From the NCBI GenBank assembly GCA_006212045.1, contig PZPK01000003.1:62001-126000 (forward strand): 64,000 bases of DNA, written 5' to 3'. Shown in pieces: positions 25,357-36,276 of this stretch (its first letter is position 1; each line of letters opens with the position of its first letter). A program made the position numbers and the translations under genes. A model generated the notes under the pieces. The model was not told the DNA's origin. It did no database searches and worked only from the letters and a program-made list of their open reading frames with translations. The stretch is from Oleiphilus sp. (GTDB lineage Bacteria > Pseudomonadota > Gammaproteobacteria > Pseudomonadales > Oleiphilaceae).

Positions 25357-27351
25357 ATGCCATCTCGTCGCCAACTAGCGAATGCAATCCGAGCACTCAG
25401 TATGGACGCCGTCCAGAAAGCCAAATCCGGCCACCCGGGTGCGCCCATGGGTATGGCGGATATCGCAGAAGTGTTATGGAATGACTACCTACGGCACAAC
25501 CCAAATAATCCTGACTGGGCGAATCGTGACCGCTTTGTATTATCCAATGGCCACGGTTCAATGTTGATTTATTCCCTGCTGCATTTGTCCGGCTATGATC
25601 TTCCTTTGGACGAACTCAAAAACTTCAGGCAGTTGCATTCGAAGACGCCCGGGCACCCGGAATATGGCTACGCGCCCGGTATTGAAACGACGACGGGCCC
25701 TCTGGGCCAGGGTATTGCGAATGCAGTCGGGATGGCCATTGCCGAGAAAGCACTGGCTGCACAATTCAATCGTGATGGCCACAATGTTGTGGATCACTAT
25801 ACCTATGCCTTTACAGGCGATGGCTGTCTGATGGAAGGGATTTCACACGAAGTCTGTTCTTTTGCCGGGACACAGGGCCTGGGCAAACTCATCGTATTTT
25901 ATGATGACAACGGCATTTCAATCGATGGCGAAGTAGAAGGCTGGTTCACTGACAATACGCCACAACGATTTGAAGCCTACGGCTGGCAAGTCATTCCTGA
26001 AGTGAACGGTCACGATGCGGATGCCATTATCGCAGCAGTTGAAGCCGCCCGCGCCAATACAAGCCAGCCTACGCTGATCTGTTGCAAAACCCTGATCGGT
26101 TTTGGTTCACCCAACAAAGAAGGCAAGGAAGATTGCCATGGTGCGCCACTGGGTGATGACGAGATCGTACTGACGCGTGAAAAACTGGGTTGGGAGCACG
26201 AAGCTTTCGTGATTCCGGAAGAGATATCCGCGCAATGGAATGCTCGCGAACGCGGTCAACAATGCGAGTCCCAATGGAATGAGACGTTTGCATCCTACCG
26301 TGCAGCCTATCCTGAACTCGCTTCTGAACTCGAGCGACGTATGCGTGGTGACTTGCCTGAAAATTTCGCCAGCGAAGCGCAAGCCTATATCAATCGTTGT
26401 CAGCAGGAAGGCAATACCGTGGCAAGCCGCAAGGCCTCACAGAACACACTGAATGCCTTTGGCCCGATGCTGCCCGAATTTATGGGCGGCTCCGCTGATT
26501 TGGCCCCTTCAAACCTGACAATCTGGTCCGGTTCCAAGGCCCTGACGCAAGAAGATGCCAACGGAAATTACATTCATTATGGAGTACGTGAATTCGGCAT
26601 GACCGCCATCATGAATGGCATTGCACTACATGGTGGTTTCATCCCTTATGGCGCAACCTTTCTGATCTTTATGGAATATGCACGTAACGCCGTGCGTATG
26701 TCAGCCTTGATGAAACAGCGCGTGATTCACGTTTATACCCACGATTCCATTGGTCTTGGGGAAGATGGGCCGACCCACCAGCCAGTCGAGCAAATGGCCA
26801 GCCTGAGAACCACTCCCAATATGAGTCTCTGGCGTCCCTGTGATGCCGTCGAATCGGCTGTCGCCTGGAAATGCGCACTGGAACGGAAAGACGGTCCTAG
26901 CGCATTGGTATTTTCACGTCAGGGACTTCCGCATCAGGAGCGTTCTGAAGCACAGGTTGCCGATATCGAAAAGGGTGCATACATTCTGCGCGATTGTGAG
27001 GGTACTCCGGACCTGATTCTGATTGCCACCGGTTCCGAAGTCGGTCTGGCACAGTCGGCAGCGGATGTGCTGGCGGAACAGGGACATAAGGTGCGTGTTG
27101 TCTCGATGCCTTCCACTGACGTATTTGACCGACAAAGCGCTGACTACAAGCAGCAGGTGTTGCCATTGGAAGTGACTGCCCGAATCGCGGTGGAAGCAGG
27201 TATCGCGGACTACTGGTATAAGTATGTTGGTCTGGATGGTCGTATTCTGGGAATGGAAACCTTTGGCGAATCGGCTCCGGCCGGTCAGTTGTTCGAAGAG
27301 TTTGGCTTTACTGTCGATAATCTGGTCGCAATGGCTCAGGAGCTGGTTTAA
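25357..27351 (+). CDS. tkt: Transketolase
   Basis: Thiamine-diphosphate enzyme exchanging two-carbon units between pentose-phosphate and glycolytic sugars. The 664-residue length fits TktA. Visible features are [16 protein letters not shown] near the start, the TPP-binding [18 protein letters not shown] with the metal-binding DDN downstream, and the pyrimidine-domain [18 protein letters not shown]. The start at 25357 is preceded by GGGAGA and coincides with the usual [12 protein letters not shown]; the frame is open further upstream, but that extension is not conserved in the family. It heads the tkt-epd-pgk-fba cluster, the same order as in Pseudomonas. Confidence 0.97.
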   Translation: MPSRRQLANAIRALSMDAVQKAKSGHPGAPMGMADIAEVLWNDYLRHNPNNPDWANRDRFVLSNGHGSMLIYSLLHLSGYDLPLDELKNFRQLHSKTPGHPEYGYAPGIETTTGPLGQGIANAVGMAIAEKALAAQFNRDGHNVVDHYTYAFTGDGCLMEGISHEVCSFAGTQGLGKLIVFYDDNGISIDGEVEGWFTDNTPQRFEAYGWQVIPEVNGHDADAIIAAVEAARANTSQPTLICCKTLIGFGSPNKEGKEDCHGAPLGDDEIVLTREKLGWEHEAFVIPEEISAQWNARERGQQCESQWNETFASYRAAYPELASELERRMRGDLPENFASEAQAYINRCQQEGNTVASRKASQNTLNAFGPMLPEFMGGSADLAPSNLTIWSGSKALTQEDANGNYIHYGVREFGMTAIMNGIALHGGFIPYGATFLIFMEYARNAVRMSALMKQRVIHVYTHDSIGLGEDGPTHQPVEQMASLRTTPNMSLWRPCDAVESAVAWKCALERKDGPSALVFSRQGLPHQERSEAQVADIEKGAYILRDCEGTPDLILIATGSEVGLAQSAADVLAEQGHKVRVVSMPSTDVFDRQSADYKQQVLPLEVTARIAVEAGIADYWYKYVGLDGRILGMETFGESAPAGQLFEEFGFTVDNLVAMAQELV

Positions 27352-27420
27352 AAAGCCAGTGCAGTCTATTCGGAAACAGCAAATGAAGCGTGAGCCTTCG
27401 GTGTTTGTACCTACTGGCAA

Positions 27421-28452
27421 ATGTCTATGACGATTCGTGTCGCCATCAACGGCTACGGGCGGATAGGGCAATCGGTGTTGCGGGCTCTTTATGAGTCGCC
27501 ACACCGTGAGCGCATCTCTATCGTCGCCATCAATGAATTGTCAGATTTGGATACGATTGCCTATCTCACGCGCTACGACACCACGCATGGACGGTTTCCG
27601 CTTCCTATCGCGATTCGTGACGGACAATCGATCGAAATCGACGGTGACCTGATAAAGGTTTATCGCAGGGAGGGACTGGATAACCTCCCATGGGCGCGGG
27701 AGAAGATCGATGTGGTCTTTGAATGCACCGGGGTGTACAGCTCCCGATCAGACGCAGAAGCACATATTAGTTCCGGTGCACAAAGAGTGCTTTTTTCGCA
27801 TCCTGCACACGCGGATGTGGACAAAACTATTGTCTATGGAGTCAATCACACAAGTCTCGAAGCGGGTGACCGAATAGTGTCCAACGCGTCTTGCACGACC
27901 AATGCGATCGTGCCGGTGATCGATGCACTCGATACCTGTTTTGGCATTGAGGCCGGGACGCTGACAACGATCCATTCGGCCATGAATGACCAGCCAACAA
28001 TTGACGCATATCACCATACGGATCTCAGGCGCACCCGCAGTGCCATGCAGAATATGGTGCCGGTAGATACGGCCTTGGCGAAAGGTGTGGAAAGGTTGCT
28101 GCCCTCGATGCGAGGAAAGCTTAGCGCGGTCGCCATGCGTGTGCCGACGGTCAATGTATCGGCGCTGGATATGACGGTCAGTATCCGTGGCAGGACCGAT
28201 GCAAAAATGGTCAATGAGGCGCTGAAAGAAGCGGCGCGAACGCGTTATGAAGGCGTGCTGGCGTTTACGGAGGAACCGCTTGCCTCAAGCGATTTCAATC
28301 ATACCTTGCCCTCTGGCACCATCGACGGCAGTCAGACGCGCGTGTCGGGTGATCAGTTGGTTAAGGTGTTGACCTGGTTTGACAATGAGTGGGCGTTTGC
28401 CAACCGTATGCTGGATGTCACAAACTTCTGGCATGCTCTGCAAGAGACATAA
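27421..28452 (+). CDS. epd: Erythrose-4-phosphate dehydrogenase
   Basis: GAPDH-family enzyme oxidising erythrose 4-phosphate to 4-phosphoerythronate for pyridoxal phosphate synthesis. The 343 residues show the NAD-binding INGYGRIG, catalytic Cys158 in SNASCTTN and His185 in TTIHSAMND. The Epd-type sequence IHSAMNDQPTIDAYHHTDLRRTRSA separates it from glycolytic GAPDH. Because it sits beside pgk and fba without another gap gene here, some GAPDH activity cannot be excluded. The start is ATG at 27421; a second ATG two codons later is equally plausible. It lies 69 bp after tkt. Confidence 0.93.
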   Translation: MSMTIRVAINGYGRIGQSVLRALYESPHRERISIVAINELSDLDTIAYLTRYDTTHGRFPLPIAIRDGQSIEIDGDLIKVYRREGLDNLPWAREKIDVVFECTGVYSSRSDAEAHISSGAQRVLFSHPAHADVDKTIVYGVNHTSLEAGDRIVSNASCTTNAIVPVIDALDTCFGIEAGTLTTIHSAMNDQPTIDAYHHTDLRRTRSAMQNMVPVDTALAKGVERLLPSMRGKLSAVAMRVPTVNVSALDMTVSIRGRTDAKMVNEALKEAARTRYEGVLAFTEEPLASSDFNHTLPSGTIDGSQTRVSGDQLVKVLTWFDNEWAFANRMLDVTNFWHALQET

Positions 28453-28516
28453 ATGCAGACCGAAAATGGCAGAACGTCCCTGATAACAGTTATCGAATAA
28501 AGAAAGAGGAATAAGT

Positions 28517-29680
28517 ATGAGCATCATCAAGATGATGGATCTTGATCTTGAGGGAAAACGGGTGTTGATTCGCGAGGACCTGAATGTGCCGGTCAAAGAC
28601 GGGCGTGTTGTCAGTGATGCGCGTATTCGCGCGGCCTTGCCTACGATTCAAATGGCTGTAAAGTCGGGTGCCAAGGTGATGCTGATGTCCCATCTGGGGC
28701 GGCCCACCGAGGGCGAGTATGCCGAAGAGTTCTCCCTGAAGCCCGTTGCCAGTCACCTGTCCGGACTGCTTGGCCAAGACGTGCCAGTGTTGAAGGATTG
28801 GCATTCAGTAGGCGAACTGGAAAATGGCCAGGTGGTGATGTTCGAGAACGTGCGATTCAACGCGGGCGAGAAAAAAGATGACGAAGAACTCGCGCGTGCC
28901 TATGCGGGCTTGTGCGATATCTATGTGATGGATGCGTTTGGCACAGCACATCGCGCACAGGCGTCGACGCATGGCGCAGGCAAATATGCGCCGCTCGCCT
29001 GCGCAGGTCCTTTATTGGCAGCGGAGCTGGATGCCCTGGCCAAAGCACTTAAGGAGCCGAAACGGCCATTGGTCGCAATTGTTGGCGGGTCCAAGGTCTC
29101 TACCAAGTTAACGGTGCTGGAGTCGCTTTCCAAAGCGGTAGATCAGCTGATCGTTGGTGGCGGCATTGCAAATACGTTTTTGGCTGCCGCCGGTCACAAT
29201 GTGGGTAAGTCGCTGTATGAACCGGACCTGCTGGATGAAGCCAATCGTCTGGCGTCCACCACGGATATTCCGGTGCCCACGGATGTAGTTGTCGGTCAGG
29301 CCTTTGCTGAGGATGCCGAAGCAACACTGAAATCGCTGGACCAGCTGAACGATACAGACATGATTTTTGACGTCGGTCCAGAAACCTCAGCGGCCTTTGC
29401 AGACATCATTAAAAATGCCGGTACGATCATCTGGAACGGGCCGGTTGGCGTGTTTGAGTTTGACCAGTTCGGGGAGGGGACGAAAGCGCTTTCGATGGCG
29501 ATTGCGCAGAGTGATGCCTTTTCGATTGCCGGTGGTGGCGATACACTGGCCGCAGTGGATAAATACGATATTGCGAACAAGGTTTCTTATATATCAACAG
29601 GTGGCGGTGCGTTTCTGGAGTTTGTGGAAGGTAAAACATTGCCTGCCGTCGCAATGTTGGAGTCACGCGCATCCAATTAG
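28517..29680 (+). CDS. pgk: Phosphoglycerate kinase
   Basis: Interconverts 1,3-bisphosphoglycerate and 3-phosphoglycerate with ATP. The protein has 387 residues, normal for proteobacterial Pgk. Features in order are [12 protein letters not shown] (3PG binding), [40 protein letters not shown], and the ATP-binding C-terminus with [15 protein letters not shown] and [17 protein letters not shown]. An AAAGAGGA ribosome site lies just upstream of the ATG. Spacing of 64 bp after epd supports one transcript. Confidence 0.97.
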   Translation: MSIIKMMDLDLEGKRVLIREDLNVPVKDGRVVSDARIRAALPTIQMAVKSGAKVMLMSHLGRPTEGEYAEEFSLKPVASHLSGLLGQDVPVLKDWHSVGELENGQVVMFENVRFNAGEKKDDEELARAYAGLCDIYVMDAFGTAHRAQASTHGAGKYAPLACAGPLLAAELDALAKALKEPKRPLVAIVGGSKVSTKLTVLESLSKAVDQLIVGGGIANTFLAAAGHNVGKSLYEPDLLDEANRLASTTDIPVPTDVVVGQAFAEDAEATLKSLDQLNDTDMIFDVGPETSAAFADIIKNAGTIIWNGPVGVFEFDQFGEGTKALSMAIAQSDAFSIAGGGDTLAAVDKYDIANKVSYISTGGGAFLEFVEGKTLPAVAMLESRASN

Positions 29681-29732
29681 CTTGGTGCGTTGTGAATTGA
29701 ATTCAAATTTAATGGCTTGGAGGGGATAAATC

Positions 29733-30797
29733 ATGGCATTAGTCAGTATGAGACAGCTGCTTGATCATGCGGCAGAAAATGGATACGGAGTTCCGGCGTT
29801 TAACGTCAACAACCTGGAGCAGATGCGCGCCATTATGGAAGCCGCTGACCAGACCAATAGCCCTGTGATTGTTCAGGCCTCTGCAGGTGCGCGCAAGTAC
29901 GCGGGCGCTCCATTCCTGCGTCACTTAATCCTGGCGGCGATTGAAGAGTTTCCGCATATTCCTGTGGTGATGCATCAGGATCATGGCACTTCGCCATCGG
30001 TTTGCCAGCGATCTATTCAACTCGGATTCTCTTCCGTGATGATGGACGGCTCTCTGGGTGAAGATGGCAAAACACCGGCCAGTTACGAATACAATGTCGA
30101 TGTCACGCGCCGGACTGTTGAGATGGCACATGCCTGTGGCGTTTCTGTGGAAGGCGAGCTGGGTTGTCTCGGTTCACTGGAGACCGGGCAGGCAGGCGAA
30201 GAAGACGGTATTGGTGCCGAAGGAATTCTTTCGCACGACCAGATGCTGACAGACCCGGAAGAAGCCGCGGATTTCGTGACCCAGACCGGCGTTGATGCAC
30301 TCGCGATTGCCTGCGGTACCAGCCACGGTGCATACAAATTCACCCGTCCTCCTACGGGCGATATTCTGGCGATTGATCGAATTAAAGCGATTCATGAGCG
30401 CATTCCCAACACACATCTCGTAATGCATGGTTCTTCATCCGTTCCCCAGGAATGGCTGGCGATTATCAATGAGTTTGGTGGTGAAATTCCTGAGACCTAT
30501 GGCGTTCCTGTCGAGCAGATTTGTGAAGGCATCAAATATGGCGTTCGCAAGGTCAACATTGATACGGATTTGCGACTGGCCTCTACGGGAGCGATCAGGC
30601 GTTTTCTGGCGCATAACCCTTCCGAGTTTGACCCACGCAAATACCTGAAAGAAACTGTGTCAGCGATGAAGGATATTGTGGTGGCACGTTACGAATCATT
30701 CGGAACTGCCGGCAATGCAGACAAGATCAAGCCGATCAGTCTGGAAAAAATGTTCCAGCTCTATCAGGCCGGTGATCTCGACGCCAAGGTCAATTAG
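29733..30797 (+). CDS. fba: Class II fructose-bisphosphate aldolase (Calvin subtype)
   Basis: Zinc-dependent aldolase cleaving fructose 1,6-bisphosphate. The 354 residues show the zinc-site segment [32 protein letters not shown], the substrate-binding [10 protein letters not shown] and [10 protein letters not shown], and [15 protein letters not shown]. This is the longer class IIB/Calvin-type form found in Pseudomonas. GGAGGGG lies just before the ATG. It closes the tkt-epd-pgk-fba cluster and is followed by a strong hairpin at 30807-30828. Confidence 0.97.
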   Translation: MALVSMRQLLDHAAENGYGVPAFNVNNLEQMRAIMEAADQTNSPVIVQASAGARKYAGAPFLRHLILAAIEEFPHIPVVMHQDHGTSPSVCQRSIQLGFSSVMMDGSLGEDGKTPASYEYNVDVTRRTVEMAHACGVSVEGELGCLGSLETGQAGEEDGIGAEGILSHDQMLTDPEEAADFVTQTGVDALAIACGTSHGAYKFTRPPTGDILAIDRIKAIHERIPNTHLVMHGSSSVPQEWLAIINEFGGEIPETYGVPVEQICEGIKYGVRKVNIDTDLRLASTGAIRRFLAHNPSEFDPRKYLKETVSAMKDIVVARYESFGTAGNADKIKPISLEKMFQLYQAGDLDAKVN

Positions 30798-30806
30798 CTT
30801 CGTTGA

Positions 30807-30834
30807 GGGCAGGCGGTTCCGCCTGCCCTTCTTC
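30807..30834 (+). terminator. Intrinsic terminator-like hairpin after fba
   Basis: GGGCAGGCGG (30807-30816) and CCGCCTGCCC (30819-30828) form a near-perfect GC-rich hairpin nine bases after the fba stop. It is followed by a pyrimidine run (TTCTTCCCCCTT), so the U tract is interrupted, but position and strength support termination. Confidence 0.7.
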
Positions 30835-30872
30835 CCCCTTCAAGTATTCACTCAAGCGTAAGTAATTCCTGT

Positions 30873-31277
30873 ATGTTTACCATGACGATTCAGCCCCGTT
30901 TTGCCGAAACCGATGCGCTGGGGCACATCAATAATACTCACCTGCCGGTATGGTTTGAGCAGGCGCGTACGCCACTATTCGAGTTGTTTGTGCCGGATTT
31001 GGATCCACAGAACTGGAACCTGATTCTGGCCAAAGTGGAAACGGAATTTTTGAGGGAACTCTTCTACCAATCTCCGGTGGAAATCAGGACTGGCGTTGAA
31101 AAAGTCGGAAACAGCTCCTTCGTTGCGTATCAGGAAATTTGGCAGGACAACGAAAAAGCGGCGATTGGTCGTTCAACGCTGGTGCATTTTGATCATCAAA
31201 ACAAGTGTTCCATGCCGATACCCGATTATATTCGTGAGGGACTGGCGGCACATCTTGTCTCACCTGAAGCGCTGTAA
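30873..31277 (+). CDS. Acyl-CoA thioesterase (4HBT hot-dog fold)
   Basis: A 134-residue hot-dog fold thioesterase. The diagnostic motif is RFAETDALGHINNTHLPVWFEQAR, with the catalytic Asp in ETDALGHINN as in 4-hydroxybenzoyl-CoA thioesterase/YbgC-type enzymes. It probably hydrolyses a short- or medium-chain acyl-CoA. ATG at 30873 and 30882 are both possible starts, and ribosome-site evidence is weak. It lies downstream of the fba hairpin and is convergent with the TSUP gene. Confidence 0.9.
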   Translation: MFTMTIQPRFAETDALGHINNTHLPVWFEQARTPLFELFVPDLDPQNWNLILAKVETEFLRELFYQSPVEIRTGVEKVGNSSFVAYQEIWQDNEKAAIGRSTLVHFDHQNKCSMPIPDYIREGLAAHLVSPEAL

Positions 31278-31321
31278 AGGGCTTGAAATCGGATTCCGCA
31301 AGGCGCCTGGATTTTTCCTTC

Positions 31322-32083
31322 TTAAGACAATTGTGCCGCAGCACTGGCAACAATGGTCATCACAAACAGAAACCATTTCAGTGTTTTCTGGCTGATATTG
31401 ATCGTCACTTTGACCGCCAGATGCGCACCCAGCATTGAACCGATTGCGATTGTCAGACCCGGTATCCAAAGTACCTGATCACGCAGGATGAAAAGCAACA
31501 GCGCCAGCGCTGTGAACGCCGCAGTACAGACAATTTTCAGGGCGTTGGTACGCACCAGATCGTAACGCAGGCTACCCGCAATCGCAGCGATCAGGATAAA
31601 GCCGACACCGGCCTGAACAAAACCGCCGTAAAAACCGGCGAGTAGCAACATCGGAATGGAGTTTCCTTCACCAACGGCTTTGGGGGGAGTGCCTTCCGGT
31701 GGAGCAACCACGGAAGGTTTGAACAGAATAATCGCGGCCATGGTCACCATCGCTCCAAGCAATACCGGTTTCAAAAGCCATGCCGGCATGTAAGAGGCGC
31801 AGGCCGCGCCTGCAAGGCCGCCGATTACGGTGACGAGTACGATTTTTTTTAACCCGGGGATCTCGAGCTTGCCATGGGATTTGAAACCTTTGGCAGCCGT
31901 CAGTGACTGCAATAAGACCGCAATACGGTTGGTGGCATTTGCGATATCGGCGGGCATGCCCAGCATCATCAGGGCAGGGATGGTCAGATTTGAACCGCCG
32001 CCAGCCATGGTGTTAATGATCCCGGCTAAAAAGCCCGTGCTGATCAGGATTAGAATAAGGGTGATACTTAACTCAACGGTCAT
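31322..32083 (-). CDS. TSUP/TauE-SafE family permease
   Basis: A 253-residue integral membrane protein of the sulfite exporter TauE/SafE family (DUF81). Eight or so hydrophobic segments are seen, with the family pattern GFLAGIINTMAGGGSNLTIPALM near the N-terminus and GGFVQAGVGFILIAAI in the second repeat. Transport of sulfite, sulfoacetate or other organosulfur anions is known in the family; no substrate can be chosen. I prefer the ATG at 32083, which starts the first membrane helix and follows GGAA, over an upstream ATG at 32146. Confidence 0.92.
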   Translation of the reverse strand: MTVELSITLILILISTGFLAGIINTMAGGGSNLTIPALMMLGMPADIANATNRIAVLLQSLTAAKGFKSHGKLEIPGLKKIVLVTVIGGLAGAACASYMPAWLLKPVLLGAMVTMAAIILFKPSVVAPPEGTPPKAVGEGNSIPMLLLAGFYGGFVQAGVGFILIAAIAGSLRYDLVRTNALKIVCTAAFTALALLLFILRDQVLWIPGLTIAIGSMLGAHLAVKVTINISQKTLKWFLFVMTIVASAAAQLS

Positions 32084-32311
32084 GGTTAACGCATTCCATG
32101 CAATCGGCAGGCTGTGTAAGATGGATGAAAGTGGCATTTGGCACAAAGATAAACCTATACGCCGTCATCCACGGTAAAAAGGTGGCATCTTAACGTAAAA
32201 AAAACGTTCGGGCAGCCAGTGAGACAGAGAAGTGCAAATTCAGATGAAAAATAGAAGTTGGCTGGTGGTATATGTCGGCGAAGAGGCATTGCTGGGAATG
32301 GGGATAGGTCG

Positions 32312-32908
32312 ATGAAACGGCCGGATTTGTTTTCGGATCTGAACTCGAAAACGTGCAGAGGTAGCGTCGTGCCGTCAAGTGAACTGCAGAATGCCGGATG
32401 CAGGGAGACTCTCATAAATCAGGCGACCTTGCGTTGTGAGGAGAGCCTGAAGCTGGCCGAGGCATTTTTCAATACTGTTTTGCCGGTGCCACGGCTTCGT
32501 TTCGATATTCGCGGCCGGGCTGCCGGCCAGTTTCGTGCAGGACGTAGTCGAAAAGATTCCCCGGAACTTCGATTCAACCCGTCTTTGCTTATGCAGCAGC
32601 CTGAAGCGTTTATGGCAGAGGTGATCCCCCACGAAGTTGCGCATCTGGTGGCTTATGCCCTTTATGGGCCAAGGATCAGGCCGCATGGCCGTGAGTGGCA
32701 AGGGGTCATGACGGAGGTTTATGGGCTTGAGCCTCAGGTGACCCACACATTTGAGGTGCCTGACAGCGGGCGTCTCAAATATCAATATGTCTGTGGCTGT
32801 GAAGGCCGTGTGCATTATTTATCCGGTATCCGGCACCAGCGCATTCAGAAAAAAACCAGTCAGTATACGTGCAAGGATTGTTGTCGGATTCTCTCTCCGC
32901 CTCCTTGA
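32312..32908 (+). CDS. sprT: SprT family zinc metallopeptidase-like protein
   Basis: A 198-residue SprT/Spartan-like protein. The zinc-binding HEVAH motif lies in VIPHEVAHLVAYALYG, and a zinc ribbon with paired cysteines (YVCGCEG ... YTCKDCC) ends the protein, as in bacterial SprT. Bacterial members are poorly characterised; the eukaryotic relative Spartan removes DNA-protein crosslinks. The ATG at 32312 follows GGGGATAGG; a longer frame starts at 32258. Nearby genes give no functional clue. Confidence 0.87.
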   Translation: MKRPDLFSDLNSKTCRGSVVPSSELQNAGCRETLINQATLRCEESLKLAEAFFNTVLPVPRLRFDIRGRAAGQFRAGRSRKDSPELRFNPSLLMQQPEAFMAEVIPHEVAHLVAYALYGPRIRPHGREWQGVMTEVYGLEPQVTHTFEVPDSGRLKYQYVCGCEGRVHYLSGIRHQRIQKKTSQYTCKDCCRILSPPP

Positions 32909-32943
32909 GAGGGACCGGTAAATTTTACGGATGGTCCAGAAAC

Positions 32944-32970
32944 AAAAAAGCCCCTGGTGAGGGACTTTTA
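32944..32970. terminator. Bidirectional terminator between sprT and fdxA
   Basis: AAAAGCCCCT (32946-32955) and AGGGACTTTT (32960-32969) pair with one mismatch around a GGTG loop. A-rich and T-rich flanks on the two sides fit termination in both directions for the convergent genes. Confidence 0.75.
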
Positions 32971-33004
32971 GTTGGCTTAGGTGCTGCCAGGGTCTGAGCA
33001 GGTA

Positions 33005-33328
33005 TCAGCGTTCGAGATGTTGAAGCTTGTCTGGTACACCATCCCAGTCTTTTGCATCAGCCGGAGGATCTTTCTGCTCGGTGATATTTGGCCAGGTCTG
33101 GCAAAGCTCGGCATTAAGCTCGATATACTGAACCTGATCGGCCGGTAATTCATCTTCCGAGAAAATGGCGTTGGCAGGACATTCCGGCTCGCACAGTGCG
33201 CAGTCGATACACTCGTCAGGATCGATAACCAGAAAGTTAGGGCCTTCATAAAAACAGTCGACGGGGCAGACTTCTACACAGTCGGTGTATTTGCACTTGA
33301 TGCAGTTTTCGGTAACAACAAAAGTCAT
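33005..33328 (-). CDS. fdxA: 7Fe ferredoxin FdxA
   Basis: A 107-residue ferredoxin with one 3Fe-4S and one 4Fe-4S cluster. The cysteine pattern [17 protein letters not shown] followed by [12 protein letters not shown], plus the extended C-terminal tail, is that of Azotobacter-type FdxA. It is a low-potential electron carrier whose partner is not evident here. The ATG follows GGGAACACACC. mutS is the next gene downstream on the same strand (start of fdxA is 117 bp beyond the mutS coding end on the other side), an arrangement common in Pseudomonas and relatives. Confidence 0.96.
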   Translation of the reverse strand: MTFVVTENCIKCKYTDCVEVCPVDCFYEGPNFLVIDPDECIDCALCEPECPANAIFSEDELPADQVQYIELNAELCQTWPNITEQKDPPADAKDWDGVPDKLQHLER

Positions 33329-33444
33329 GGTGTGTTCCCAGTGATTGGTCTCAATGATAGTCTTGTAATTGGCGGCGTATTCTACGGTCTAGTGTGACCG
33401 CGATCAAGTTTTCAGGCCTGATAAAGGCTACCTCTTCTCGCGCT

Positions 33445-36081
33445 TCAGTGCAGCATGGATTTAAGCTGATAGAGCGTATCGAGCGCCTCTTTAGGTGTCA
33501 TCTCATCCAGGGCAAGTTCCGCAACTCTCTGTTCCACTTCTGAATTACCGGCGGCAAACAGATCTGTTTGCAGTACCGTTGCCGTTTGCACTGGCGAATG
33601 CGACTGCAGCGTTGGTGTTGCGCTGATCTCCGAAGAGGGCGACGATTGCTCCAGAATGGCCAGCTGTTTTTGGGCGGCGGAGATAACCGTATCCGGTACA
33701 CCGGCCAGTTTTGCTACCTGAAGTCCATAGCTCTGACTCGCAGCCCCTTCCTTGACATGATGCAGAAAGACGATGCTGTCCTGATGTTCAGTTGCACTCA
33801 GATGCACATTCGCTGTACACGGGATGGTTTCGGGGAGTTGGGTCATTTCGAAGTAATGCGTCGCGAAAAGCGTGAATGCACCGATGCTTTCCGCCAGATA
33901 CTGCGCGCTAGACCACGCCAGAGACAGGCCGTCAAAGGTGCTGGTTCCGCGTCCGACCTCGTCCATCAGCACCAGACTTTTCTCTGTTGCATTATTCAGG
34001 ATGTTAGCGGTTTCAGTCATCTCCACCATAAAGGTCGAGCGCCCGCCAGCGGTGTCATCTGCGCTTCCCATACGAGTGAATATCTGATCGATATCACCGA
34101 TGGTCGCAGCGCTTGCAGGGACATAGCTGCCAACACTGGCCAGGATCACAATCAAAGCGACCTGCCGCATATAGGTTGATTTACCGCCCATGTTGGGGCC
34201 TGTAATGATCAGCATTTTGCGGTCGCGACCTAGTTCCAGGCTGTTGGGTACAAAGGGATCATTGAGAAGTTGCTCGACCACGAGATGGCGGCCCTCCGCG
34301 ATCTCGATGCAGGCATCGTTGCTGAACTCGGGTTGTCGCAGATCCAGTGATTGAGCGCGTTCGGAGAAATTAACCAGGACATCGAGCTGTGACAATGCGG
34401 CAGCGGTTTCCTGAAGGGCATAGAGCTCATCGTTAAGTTGATCAATCAACGACTCATACAAGGCCTTTTCACGACTCAGCGCCCGGCTTTTGCTACTCAG
34501 TGCTTTGTCTTCGAAAGTCTTGAGTTCTGGTGTGATAAAGCGTTCAGCGTTTTTTAGGGTTTGTCGTCTGATGTAAGCCGCAGGCGCTTCTGAGGACTGC
34601 GCTTTACTGATCTCAATATAGTAACCGTGCACTCTGTTATAGCCGACTTTTAGAGAAGACAGACCGGTCTGTTCGCGTTCGCGGTTTTCCAGGTCAATCA
34701 GAAATTGCCCTGCATTTTCGCTTAGACTTTTGAGCTCATCGAGTTCTGCGTCATAGCCTTCCTTGATCACACCCCCGTCTCTTATTACTACTGGAGGGTT
34801 GTCGACGATGGCTCCTTCCAGCGTCTCACAGAGTTTGGGATACTCGCTTATTTGCTCAGCAAGCGTGTGTAATAGCGCGCTGTTCTGGCAGTCTTTCAGC
34901 AAAGCCTGAAGCTGGGGCAGACGTTGCAGGCTGTCGCGTAATCTGGATAGGTCTCGTGGTCGAGCTGAGCGCAGTGCAACTCTGGCAAGAATGCGCTCAA
35001 TGTCTCCGATATGCTTGAGCGTTTCCTTGAACGCATCAAAACGGTAGTCGACCAACAGTGTGGCAATCGCCCCTTGGCGGTTTCTGATGTGTTCGCGATT
35101 TCGAATTGGCTGGTTAAGCCATCGCCGCAACAGACGGCTTCCCATGGCGGTTGAGCAATGGTCCATAATCCATGCCAGTGTGAAGTCGCTATTGCCAGAG
35201 GTGTTGGTGTCGATTTCAAGATTTCGACGGGAAGCCGCATCAAGCGCAATTGCATCATTTCTGTTCTCGCGTGACAGTTGCCTTATATGCTCCAGTTCAT
35301 TGCGCTGGGTGTCTTTGGCATAGTCCAGAAGCGCGCCCGCTGCCGAGATTGGCAGTGGCATATCCTTGCAGCCAAAACCACTCAGGTCACGGGTTTTGAA
35401 ATGCTTGCACAATTGCGTGTTAGCGGTGTCCTGGTCGAACAGCCAAGTGCCAATTCTGCGCGCGCCCGGGCCTAAATCAAGCTCTTCAGCGTAGGGAAAA
35501 TCTTCGCTGAGCAAGAGTTCTGCCGGTCTCAGTCGCTGCAGTTCGCTGCGCAAAGCTTCAATGGAATTGGCTTCGGTGACACTGAAGCGCCCAGAGCTTA
35601 AATCCAGCCAGGCCAAACCAAACCGTTCTTGCTGATCGTAGTGAATGGCGCAAAGTAAATTATCCCGTCGTTCTTCCAGAAAAGCCTCATCTGTCAGGGT
35701 GCCTGGTGTGACAACGCGCACCACTTTGCGTTCTACCGGCCCTTTGCTGTTTGCAGGGTCTCCAGTTTGCTCGCAGACCGCGATAGAAATACCTGAACGC
35801 ACCAGCTTTGCGATATAGTTTTCTGCTGCGTGGTAAGGAACGCCAGCCATCGGTATAGGCTCGCCACCGGATTTACCTCTGGCTGTCAGTGTGATATCGA
35901 GGACCCTGGCAGCCGTGCGTGCATCCTCATAGAACAATTCGTAAAAGTCCCCCATGCGATAAAAAACAAGTTCGTTAGGGTGGTCTTTCTTAATTGAAAA
36001 ATATTGACGCATCATCGGCGTGTGCGCGTCAGCAGTCGTTGCTTTGTTGTCTTTGCGGGTTTTCACAGAGGCGTTTGACAT
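33445..36081 (-). CDS. mutS: DNA mismatch repair protein MutS
   Basis: Mismatch-recognition ATPase. I start it at 36081, giving 878 residues and the usual opening of [12 protein letters not shown] within about 25 residues; an upstream ATG at 36222 would add 47 unconserved residues. The mismatch-binding Phe-X-Glu lies in [13 protein letters not shown]. Domains then follow to the ATPase, with Walker [24 protein letters not shown] (Walker B and signature), and [11 protein letters not shown]. The C-terminus ends in a helix-turn-helix/dimerisation tail ([20 protein letters not shown]). No mutation or truncation is evident. Confidence 0.97.
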   Translation of the reverse strand: MSNASVKTRKDNKATTADAHTPMMRQYFSIKKDHPNELVFYRMGDFYELFYEDARTAARVLDITLTARGKSGGEPIPMAGVPYHAAENYIAKLVRSGISIAVCEQTGDPANSKGPVERKVVRVVTPGTLTDEAFLEERRDNLLCAIHYDQQERFGLAWLDLSSGRFSVTEANSIEALRSELQRLRPAELLLSEDFPYAEELDLGPGARRIGTWLFDQDTANTQLCKHFKTRDLSGFGCKDMPLPISAAGALLDYAKDTQRNELEHIRQLSRENRNDAIALDAASRRNLEIDTNTSGNSDFTLAWIMDHCSTAMGSRLLRRWLNQPIRNREHIRNRQGAIATLLVDYRFDAFKETLKHIGDIERILARVALRSARPRDLSRLRDSLQRLPQLQALLKDCQNSALLHTLAEQISEYPKLCETLEGAIVDNPPVVIRDGGVIKEGYDAELDELKSLSENAGQFLIDLENREREQTGLSSLKVGYNRVHGYYIEISKAQSSEAPAAYIRRQTLKNAERFITPELKTFEDKALSSKSRALSREKALYESLIDQLNDELYALQETAAALSQLDVLVNFSERAQSLDLRQPEFSNDACIEIAEGRHLVVEQLLNDPFVPNSLELGRDRKMLIITGPNMGGKSTYMRQVALIVILASVGSYVPASAATIGDIDQIFTRMGSADDTAGGRSTFMVEMTETANILNNATEKSLVLMDEVGRGTSTFDGLSLAWSSAQYLAESIGAFTLFATHYFEMTQLPETIPCTANVHLSATEHQDSIVFLHHVKEGAASQSYGLQVAKLAGVPDTVISAAQKQLAILEQSSPSSEISATPTLQSHSPVQTATVLQTDLFAAGNSEVEQRVAELALDEMTPKEALDTLYQLKSMLH

Positions 36082-36276
36082 AACAGTTGGGGAATAGGGC
36101 TCGGTAGTCGATAGAGGGGTTCGGGAGCGGGTCTTTTCAAAGCGCTGCAGAGCAAAGCCCGGGCGAGCCGCAATTCTAACAAAACACGCGCAGAAGCAAA
36201 GTCTGGATGTACTCAGATTCACTTTTGCATGAATATCATCCGGAACACCAGAGGCTACGCTTGCATCGCAGAGAGA

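Noticed and set aside
26914-27504. 196-residue open frame on the minus strand inside tkt and epd
   Set aside because: It lies fully antisense to conserved genes and has no family-like features; it reflects codon usage of the real genes.
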